From positions 113,753 to 177,752 of the forward strand of contig JAJVIM010000025.1 in the NCBI GenBank assembly GCA_022071955.1: a DNA stretch of 64,000 bases, given 5' to 3'. The DNA is from Anaerolineae bacterium (GTDB taxonomy: Bacteria > Chloroflexota > Anaerolineae > 4572-78 > J111). The notes beneath the pieces are model-generated. The model saw only the letters and a list, made by a program, of their open reading frames with translations, searched no databases and was not told the DNA's origin. This document shows, in pieces, positions 51,256 to 57,539 of the stretch (its first letter is position 1; every line of letters begins with the position of its first letter). The position numbers were made by a program, and so were the translations under genes.

Positions 51256-51284
51256 TTCACAATAGTTCTGGCGCGTGTTATAAT
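51256..51284 (+). promoter_or_regulatory. Promoter of the site-2 protease gene
   Basis: TTCACA (51256-51261), 17 bp, TATAAT (51279-51284). An in-frame ATG at 51283 overlaps the -10 box and so cannot be the start; translation begins further down. Confidence 0.6.
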
Positions 51285-51354
51285 GCCCCATTATTTTGAA
51301 TTGGGTCGGCCCGATTTTTGCGGCTGGCCATCAATTTTTAACCGGGATTGGCTT

Positions 51355-52116
51355 GTGAGATCACAAAAACCGCAATACTACTATGAACCGCCGCGCTCGT
51401 CTGGCAGCAACTGGCTGGAAAAATTAAAGGAACCACCCTGGCGATATGTGGTGATTGTGGGAGCCATTGCCCTGGCCATTTACCTGCTGCTGCGATTGCC
51501 GCAGTACGGCGCCCGGCTGCTAATATTGCTGATCGCCTTCCCCCTGCACGAGCTGGCCCACGCTTACACCGCCTATCGGCTGGGCGATGCCACGCCCAAA
51601 TACGATGGCCGGCTCACGCTCAACCCGTTTGCTCACCTTGACCTGTTCGGCTCGCTGCTGATTATGATGGCAGGGCTGGGTTGGGCCAAACCGGTGCGCT
51701 TTAACCCGTACAATTTGCGCACCGATCCCCGCACCGGGGCCATGGTGGTGGCCGTCGCCGGGCCGTTATCAAACCTGCTGCTGGCGGCGGTACTGGCCAT
51801 TTTGTGGCGGGCTGTGTTGCCGTTGATCGGGTTGCAGACCATGCTGAACTCTTTTAGTTCGCTGGCGTTGTTGTATTACAACTTTATTTTTATCAACGTC
51901 GTACTCTTTTTCTTTAACCTGATCCCGCTGGCCCCGCTCGATGGCTTTACCGTGCTGCGCGGCCTGCTGCCCCATCAACTGGCTCACCAGCTTGAAAGGA
52001 TTCAGCCCTACAGTTTTATCATTTTTTTGCTGCTGTTTTTGTTTGGCGGCGGTATTTTAGGCGCGTTGTTGTTTGCGCCCAGCCGCAGCGTGGCCGATTG
52101 GTTGATGGGGTTTTAA
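51355..52116 (+). CDS. Site-2 protease, M50 family (SREBP/Rip-type)
   Basis: 253 residues from GTG 51355; earlier starts fall before the predicted transcription start. An intramembrane zinc metalloprotease: HELAH at residues 65-69 supplies two His ligands and the catalytic Glu, and NLIPLAPLDGF near residue 190 holds the third ligand Asp. About six helices, no PDZ or CBS domain, so the minimal form. Such proteases release membrane-bound regulators, but some minimal ones are of unknown role. The HD gene follows after three bases. Confidence 0.9.
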   Translation: MRSQKPQYYYEPPRSSGSNWLEKLKEPPWRYVVIVGAIALAIYLLLRLPQYGARLLILLIAFPLHELAHAYTAYRLGDATPKYDGRLTLNPFAHLDLFGSLLIMMAGLGWAKPVRFNPYNLRTDPRTGAMVVAVAGPLSNLLLAAVLAILWRAVLPLIGLQTMLNSFSSLALLYYNFIFINVVLFFFNLIPLAPLDGFTVLRGLLPHQLAHQLERIQPYSFIIFLLLFLFGGGILGALLFAPSRSVADWLMGF

Positions 52117-52119
52117 GCG

Positions 52120-52701
52120 GTGATGCACCCGGCGCTGTATCGAAGTTACCAGTTTTTTGCGGCGGTTAAGGCCAGTTTGCCCCGCCAGCTATCGCCCGCC
52201 GACACGGCGTTGATGCGCGCTGTTCTGCCCGCGCCGGCGCAGCAGGAGTTGTTTAACCGCATGCCGCCCAACGACCGCCGTCACGCCATCGCTGTGGCCC
52301 GCACTCTGCAACAGGCCGGCCACACCGAGCCGGCGCTGCTGCAAGCCGCCCTGCTGCACGATGTGGCCAAGTCCATCGGCCAGCCGATTCTGCACCGGGT
52401 GGCGATTGTGTTGTTTGAGGCGTTTTGGCCGGCGGCGCTGCGCGCCCTCAGCGACTGGCAGCAAAATGACGCCGCCCCGTCCTTCGCTGACTCGCAGATT
52501 CGCGGAATCGTTTGGTGGCGGCGGCCGTTTGTGGTCCACGCCCACCACCCGGCCATCGGCGCGGCCTGGGCCAAACGGGCCGGCTGCGATTCGCTGGCGG
52601 TCACTTTAATTTTGAACCACCAGCAAAAACCGGCCGCCGCGCCGGCCACCGCTGTTGAAAAATTGCAGGCCGCGCTGTATCAGGCCGATAATCTAAATTA
52701 A
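52120..52701 (+). CDS. HD-domain protein, putative metal-dependent phosphohydrolase
   Basis: 193 residues. An HD fold is indicated by NDRRHAIAVARTLQQAG (first His), LLQAALLHDVAKSIG (the HD pair followed by Lys-Ser) and a later HAHHPAIGAAWAKRAGCDSL with the conserved His, and ILNHQQ. No signal peptide. Substrates of such small HD proteins are nucleotides or signalling phosphates; none can be assigned. GTG 52120 and ATG 52123 are adjacent possible starts. Close spacing to the site-2 protease gene implies coupling. The gene runs into an inverted heptad repeat. Confidence 0.8.
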   Translation: MMHPALYRSYQFFAAVKASLPRQLSPADTALMRAVLPAPAQQELFNRMPPNDRRHAIAVARTLQQAGHTEPALLQAALLHDVAKSIGQPILHRVAIVLFEAFWPAALRALSDWQQNDAAPSFADSQIRGIVWWRRPFVVHAHHPAIGAAWAKRAGCDSLAVTLILNHQQKPAAAPATAVEKLQAALYQADNLN

Positions 52702-52702
52702 G

Positions 52703-52771
52703 GAGTCAGGAATCAGGAATCAGGAGTCAGGAAGATCATTATCCCTGACTCCTGATTCCTGACTCCTAATC
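52703..52771. repeat. Inverted GGAGTCAGGAATCAGG heptad array
   Basis: AGGAGTCAGGAATCAGGAAT and on to 52732, then its inverted form from about 52743 (ccctgactcctgattcctga), forming a long potential hairpin between the HD and TyrA-like genes. Same heptads at 55553-55596 and 63085-63127. Confidence 0.85.
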
Positions 52772-52777
52772 CCTGCT

Positions 52778-53761
52778 ATGAGTAATTTCACCATCACCAT
52801 TGTTGGCGCCGGCGTGATTGGCACATCGCTGGCGCTGGCGCTCAAACAAACAGAAGACCCGCCCCGGCTGATTGGCCACGATAAAGATGTGTCCATCGCC
52901 AGCAAAGCCGCCAAACTCGGCGCGTTTGACAAGGCCGACTGGAATCTGATCAACGCCTGCGAGCCGGCCGATTTGATTATTTTGGCGATGCCGTTGAACG
53001 GGGTGCGCTTCACGCTTGAGGCCATCGGCCCGTACCTCAAACCCAGCGCGGTGGTCACCGACACCTGCGTGAGCAAACAGGCCGTGCTGGCCTGGGCCAC
53101 GGAGCTGCTGCCCGAACACGTTCATTTTGTGGGCGGCAATCCTATCGTTCAAACTACCGGGGTCGGCTCAGAAAACGCCCGCGCCGATCTGTTCAAAGGC
53201 CGGCGTTACTGCCTCACCCCCGCCCCTTCGGCCCACGAAGACGCCGTGCAGCTGCTCACCGGGCTGGTGTCGCTGCTGGGGGCCGAACCCTTCTTTTTGG
53301 ACCCCGCCGAGCACGACGGGTTGATCACCGCCGTGGAACATCTGCCGGCCGCGCTCAGCGTGGCGCTGGTGCGGGCGCTGTCGCAGCAAAAGCCGTGGCG
53401 CGAAACGCAAAAACTGGCCGGCGGCAGTTTTGAACGGACTTCGGCGGCGGCCAGCGGCGACCCGGACGGTTTGGCCGAAGCCTTTGCCCAAAACCGGCCG
53501 GTGTTGCTGCACTGGCTGGATCAATACCTGGCCGAGCTGCAAAATCTGCGCGCGCTTGTGGCCGCCGAGTCGGACTCCAACGAGGCGCTGGCCCAACACA
53601 TCGACGCGGCGGTGGTGGCCCGGCTCAACTGGCTCAAAGAGTACCAGACCGGCGGTTTTATCGACCCGGAACTGGTGTCGCAAAAAGTGGAAATCCCCGG
53701 TTTTTTTGAGCGGCTCATCGGTTTTGGCGGGCGGCGCAAACGGCAGGGTGATGACAAATAA
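52778..53761 (+). CDS. TyrA-like prephenate/arogenate dehydrogenase family protein
   Basis: 327 residues. NAD(P)-binding Rossmann motif VGAGVIGTSLALALKQ at the start, then LIILAMPLNGVRFTLEAIGP and VVTDTCVSKQAV as in TyrA, and an all-helical C-terminal dimerisation domain (AEHDGLITAVEHLPAALSVA). Where TyrA enzymes usually read G-x-H-P-M-x-G, this has GGNPIVQTTGVGSENA, so a residue normally taken as important for prephenate handling is Asn. It may use another substrate or be a divergent arogenate enzyme. No other aromatic genes are near. The GIY-YIG gene overlaps its end by 11 bp. Confidence 0.75.
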   Translation: MSNFTITIVGAGVIGTSLALALKQTEDPPRLIGHDKDVSIASKAAKLGAFDKADWNLINACEPADLIILAMPLNGVRFTLEAIGPYLKPSAVVTDTCVSKQAVLAWATELLPEHVHFVGGNPIVQTTGVGSENARADLFKGRRYCLTPAPSAHEDAVQLLTGLVSLLGAEPFFLDPAEHDGLITAVEHLPAALSVALVRALSQQKPWRETQKLAGGSFERTSAAASGDPDGLAEAFAQNRPVLLHWLDQYLAELQNLRALVAAESDSNEALAQHIDAAVVARLNWLKEYQTGGFIDPELVSQKVEIPGFFERLIGFGGRRKRQGDDK

Positions 53762-54008
53762 TCGGCAGGTGGTCGTTTATATGGTAGAATGCGCCGACGG
53801 CACATTTTATACCGGCTGGACGACCAACGTTGAGCGCCGCGTTAAGCAACACAACGCCGGGCGCGGCGCAAAATATACCAAAACCCGCGGGCCGGTGAAA
53901 CTGGTCTACACTGAACCGCAACCCGACCGGCCGGCCGCGCTCAAACGCGAACTGCAAATCAAGCGGCTCAGCCGCGAACAAAAACTAAAATTGATCGCTA
54001 ACTATTAA
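53751..54008 (+). CDS. GIY-YIG nuclease superfamily protein (YhbQ/UPF0213-like)
   Basis: 85 residues with the minimal GIY-YIG fold: VYMVECADGTFYTGWTTNVE has the two Tyr strands and Arg follows in RRVKQHN, then GAKYTKTRGPVKLVY and ALKRELQIKRLSREQKLKLI with the catalytic Glu. Stand-alone members are DNA-cleaving or repair-related in some bacteria. Start ATG 53751 lies inside the end of the previous gene after GGCAGGG, so translation is coupled. Confidence 0.9.
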   Translation: MTNNRQVVVYMVECADGTFYTGWTTNVERRVKQHNAGRGAKYTKTRGPVKLVYTEPQPDRPAALKRELQIKRLSREQKLKLIANY

Positions 54009-54017
54009 AAGTAACTT

Positions 54018-55286
54018 ATGGCTGCCACAACCAACCCAAAACTCAACGTGCTGATGCTGTCGCCCACCATGTTTTTTGCCGATTACGGCGCGCACGTCCG
54101 CATTTTTGAAGAAGTGACCATTCTGCAAAAGCTGGGCCACAACATCACCATTTTGGCCTACCCCAACGGGCGAGACATGCCCGGCATCAACACCCAACGC
54201 TGCTGGGGCGTGCCGTTCAACTACCGGGTGATCGTTGGCTCATCGCGCCACAAAATTTATCTCGATGTCTTGCTGGCGGGCATGGCCGTGTGGCACGCAC
54301 TGCGCCACAAGCCCGATATTATTCACGCTCACCTGCACGAAGGCGGGCTGATTGGCTGGGTGCTGAGCAAACTCACCGGCGCGCCGCTGGTGTTTGATTT
54401 TCAGGGCAGCCTCACCGCCGAAATGATTGACCACAACTTTCTCAGCCGCCGCAGCCCGTTTCACAAATTGCTGCGCTGGCTGGAAACCCGCATCGATCAC
54501 GCCGCCGATGTTATTTTAACCAGTTCCACCCACGCGGCCCGGCTGCTGACCGACAGCTTTAACGTGCCGGACAGCCGCGTTTTCCCCACCCCGGATTGCG
54601 TCAACGCCGATGAATTCAACGCCGCCAATTTTTCCGCCGGGCAAATCCGACGGCTCAAAATGGAACTGGGCCTGCCGCTCGATAAAAAAATTATTGTGTA
54701 TCTGGGGGTGTTGGCCCCGTATCAGGGCGTCGATTTGCTGCTGGAGGCGCTGGCTCAACTCAGCCAAACCCGCAACGATGTTCATTTGTTGTTGATGGGT
54801 TACCCCGCCGTGCAAACTTACAAAGACAAAGCGGCGGCGCTGGGGCTGAGTGAGTTGGTCACTTTTACCGATAAAATTCTTTACGAAGACGCGCCGCGCT
54901 ATCTGGCGTTGGGAGATATTGCCGCCGCGCCCAAAATGTCGGCCACCGAAGGCAGCGGCAAAATTCTCAATTACATGGCCATCGGCCTGCCAACCATCGC
55001 CTTTAGCACGCCGGTGAGCCGCGAATTTTTGGGCGATGGTGGCATTTACGCCGCCGAGACCACCGCCCCGGCGCTGGCGGCGGCCCTCACCCGCGCCCTC
55101 GATCTTTCGGACGGCGAGCGGCGGCGGCTGGGCCAATATTTACGGCAGCGGGTCATCAAATATTTCTCCTGGCAGGACGCCGGCGAGCAGATCGAGTCGA
55201 TTTATCTGGCCCTGCTCACCGGCCAGCCCCTGCCGGCTGGCCGGCCCAAAACTTCGCAGCTCCCCAAAAACCCGGAAGCCATCTAA
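54018..55286 (+). CDS. Glycosyltransferase family 4 (GT-B fold)
   Basis: 422 residues. N-terminal acceptor domain starts NVLMLSPTMFFADYGAHVRI; the C-terminal nucleotide-sugar domain has KKIIVYLGVLAPYQGVDLLL, and the E-x7-E-type region is EGSGKILNYMAIGLPTIAF with SREFLGDGG. Probably transfers a sugar to a lipid or polysaccharide; donor and acceptor cannot be told and no other polysaccharide genes are nearby. The start ATG has no strong ribosome-binding site and is nine bases after the GIY-YIG stop. Confidence 0.88.
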   Translation: MAATTNPKLNVLMLSPTMFFADYGAHVRIFEEVTILQKLGHNITILAYPNGRDMPGINTQRCWGVPFNYRVIVGSSRHKIYLDVLLAGMAVWHALRHKPDIIHAHLHEGGLIGWVLSKLTGAPLVFDFQGSLTAEMIDHNFLSRRSPFHKLLRWLETRIDHAADVILTSSTHAARLLTDSFNVPDSRVFPTPDCVNADEFNAANFSAGQIRRLKMELGLPLDKKIIVYLGVLAPYQGVDLLLEALAQLSQTRNDVHLLLMGYPAVQTYKDKAAALGLSELVTFTDKILYEDAPRYLALGDIAAAPKMSATEGSGKILNYMAIGLPTIAFSTPVSREFLGDGGIYAAETTAPALAAALTRALDLSDGERRRLGQYLRQRVIKYFSWQDAGEQIESIYLALLTGQPLPAGRPKTSQLPKNPEAI

Positions 55287-55431
55287 CAGGCTTAAAGTTA
55301 CCATTTTCCTCTTGTAAACCGCATCCTTTTGCCCGAAAATAGATACATCACTAGTGGAGTGGAGTCGAAGGTTCGCCCTGATTTTGAGGGGGGTCGTTTG
55401 TACGTCACGGCAGCAAAGTGAAAAATTTTGA

Positions 55432-55459
55432 GTGGGGACGCTTCGCGAAGCGCCCCTAC
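55432..55459. repeat. Palindromic GTAGGGGCG-type repeat
   Basis: GTGGGGACGCTTCGCG then AAGCGCCCCTAC. The 346-bp gene-free space 55287-55632 also holds a perfect 13-bp hairpin (55490-55519, AAGAGTCCAAAAC with a TACA loop) and TCCTAACTCC-type heptads at 55553-55596. Confidence 0.8.
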
Positions 55460-55632
55460 GGTCGCAGATTCGCAATTTACTGTTTTTAGAAGAGTCCAAA
55501 ACTACAGTTTTGGACTCTTGCCACAAATTATTGACAACCGAGGCAGGAACACCGGCTAACTCCTAACTCCTAACTCCTGATTCCTGACTCCTGTTTTACT
55601 TGAGCAATTTTGAAGCATAAGGCAATTTCCCG

Positions 55633-57288
55633 GTGAAACTTAAACTGATTGCTGTACTTTTGGTCGCGGTTTTGTCCGCAATATCACTGAGCGGCCCGGC
55701 GGCGGTGCTGGCCCAAAAACCCACCCCGCCAGCCCCAAACAAATTTTTGTCTGGTGAGGTGGTGGTTAAGTTCAAACCGCAGATTGGCCAGCGTGTTGGC
55801 AAAGATCGGCTGGAGCGGGACGGGCTAAAAATTGCCAAAACCCTGCCCCGCAGCGGGTTGATTCGGATCAGAGTTGCGCCCGGCGCCGAGCAGGAGACCA
55901 TTGCCCGGCTGCTGGCTCGCGGCGATGTGGAATTTGCCACGCTCAATTACATTGTGCAGGCGTTTGAAACCCCCAACGACCCCGGCTTTGGCTCGCAGTG
56001 GGGCATGACCAAAATTGAAGCCCCATCGGCGTGGAATATCAGCCACGGCTCGGCGGCCATCACCATTGCCGTCATCGATACCGGTGTTGATCTGGACCAC
56101 CCGGATTTGGCCGGCAAACTGTGGGTTAATACTGATGAAATCCCGGCCAACGGCCTCGACGACGATTTTAACGGCTACATTGACGATGTGAACGGCTACG
56201 ATTTTTACAACCTTGACGCCTTTCCCGATGACGACAACAGCCACGGTTCGCACGTGGCCGGAATTGCCGCCGCCGCCACAAATAACGGCGTCGGTGTGGC
56301 CGGCGTCAGTTGGGGCGCAAAAATTATGGCGCTCAAGGCGTTGAACTACAACGGTAATGGCTCCACCGCCGATCTGGCCGAGGCGGTTTATTACGCGGTT
56401 GATAACGGCGCTAAAGTTATTAATATGAGTTTGGGCATTCCGTGGACGTCGTGGCCGTGCAACTACCCCGATATTGAGACTGCTTTTACGTATGCCGTCA
56501 ATCATAATGTGCTGCTGGTAGTGGCCGCCGGCAACGATGGCAAATACGGGGTGAGCTGCCCCGGCGCGTATGACCAGGCGATGGCAGTCGGTTCAACAGA
56601 CAGCAGCGATAATCGCTCAAGCTTTTCCAACTACGGCCCCCGGCTGGATATTGCCGCGCCGGGCAGCAGCATTTACAGCACGTGGTCAAACGGCACGTAC
56701 GGCACCAAAAGCGGCACGTCGATGGCCACACCGCATGTGGCCGGTTTGGCGGCGCTGGTGTGGGGCATGGCTCCCAATATGACCGCGGCGCAGGTGCGGC
56801 AGGCCATCGAATCCACCGCCGATGACCTTGGCCCTCCCGGCTGGGACATATATTATGGCTACGGCCGCATTAACGCCTTTGCCGCCCTCAAACCCTTTGC
56901 TGCCCTCACCTTATCTACCGCAAACGGCAGCCCCCTCAGCGGGCCGCTTACTTTTCTCACCGATGACACTACCGCTCCGATTCCGGCCGAGACGATTATT
57001 GGCGTAAATACCACCCTGCCCGATCCCATTACCTGGACAGCGACCATTTCGCCGGCCGTTACCTGGCTCAACATGTCGGCCAGTAGCGGGCAGGTGTCGG
57101 CGTCGTCGGCGTCACAGTTTGGGTTGACCGCCACCCGGCCCGCGAGCTACGGGTTGTATACCACCAATGTAGTGGTGACCGGCACCACCGCCGGCGGGTT
57201 AACCGTAGGGCCGGTCGCTCAGGAAGTTCGGATCAGTTACGTTTCCAAACTTTTGCGTTATTATTTCCCCCTGTTTTTCAAAAATTAA
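55633..57288 (+). CDS. Secreted subtilisin-like serine protease (S8)
   Basis: 551 residues from a GTG start. Signal peptide about 1-28 (LIAVLLVAVLSAISLSG, cut after AVLA). An inhibitor-I9-like or fervidolysin-type prodomain covers about 40-115 (GEVVVKFKPQIGQRVG). The catalytic domain (about 125-415) has Asp in VIDTGVDLDHPDLAG, His in NSHGSHVAGIAAAATNN, oxyanion Asn in VVAAGNDG and Ser in SGTSMATPHVAG. A C-terminal BACON/Ig-like beta domain (about 420-535) ends the protein with RYYFPLFFKN. That last motif resembles YLPIILKN in the protein at 57540 and may be a surface-retention or sorting tail. Confidence 0.93.
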   Translation: MKLKLIAVLLVAVLSAISLSGPAAVLAQKPTPPAPNKFLSGEVVVKFKPQIGQRVGKDRLERDGLKIAKTLPRSGLIRIRVAPGAEQETIARLLARGDVEFATLNYIVQAFETPNDPGFGSQWGMTKIEAPSAWNISHGSAAITIAVIDTGVDLDHPDLAGKLWVNTDEIPANGLDDDFNGYIDDVNGYDFYNLDAFPDDDNSHGSHVAGIAAAATNNGVGVAGVSWGAKIMALKALNYNGNGSTADLAEAVYYAVDNGAKVINMSLGIPWTSWPCNYPDIETAFTYAVNHNVLLVVAAGNDGKYGVSCPGAYDQAMAVGSTDSSDNRSSFSNYGPRLDIAAPGSSIYSTWSNGTYGTKSGTSMATPHVAGLAALVWGMAPNMTAAQVRQAIESTADDLGPPGWDIYYGYGRINAFAALKPFAALTLSTANGSPLSGPLTFLTDDTTAPIPAETIIGVNTTLPDPITWTATISPAVTWLNMSASSGQVSASSASQFGLTATRPASYGLYTTNVVVTGTTAGGLTVGPVAQEVRISYVSKLLRYYFPLFFKN

Positions 57289-57299
57289 CTTGGGACGAG

Positions 57300-57516
57300 A
57301 TTCCCATTGTTAAGCCGGGGTGAAAGTGATAGACTCGGAGTAAATTTGGCACACTAACAACACCATTTCAGGCCAACAACGTGGTAAGCCACATGGTCTG
57401 ACTACCAGAACCAGGATACAAACACGGTAGATCAGCCAATGAAGCAAGGAATTTTGATTAAAAGGTTACAGGCTGTGCAGGGGGAATCCCGACCAGGCCC
57501 GTAACCTTTTGTTTTT
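57300..57516 (+). other. Structured gene-free region ending in a terminator-like hairpin
   Basis: The 251-bp space between the protease and the DUF11 gene has several short stems (GTGG-TAAG-CCAC, TGGT-CTGACT-ACCA) and a closing element: AAAAGGTTAC (57460-57469) and GTAACCTTTT (57501-57510), a perfect 10-bp stem followed by GTTTTT, with an inner GGG-GAAT-CCC. A gaagcaaggaa stretch just before the stem recalls right ends of IS200/IS605-type elements and their guide RNAs, but no transposase or tnpB is present. It ends the protease transcript or is a leader RNA of the next gene. Confidence 0.4.
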
Positions 57517-57539
57517 GGGGGGGAGATCGGAGAAATGTC

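Noticed and set aside
51097..51354. Upstream extension of the site-2 protease
   Set aside because: It includes the predicted promoter, and ATG 51283 overlaps the -10 box; the extension has no membrane or protease features.
52703..52771. CRISPR-like array
   Set aside because: Repeat units are 7 bp without spacers and form an inverted hairpin; no cas genes are present.
57300..57516. c-di-GMP or cobalamin riboswitch
   Set aside because: Conserved core sequences of these classes are not found.
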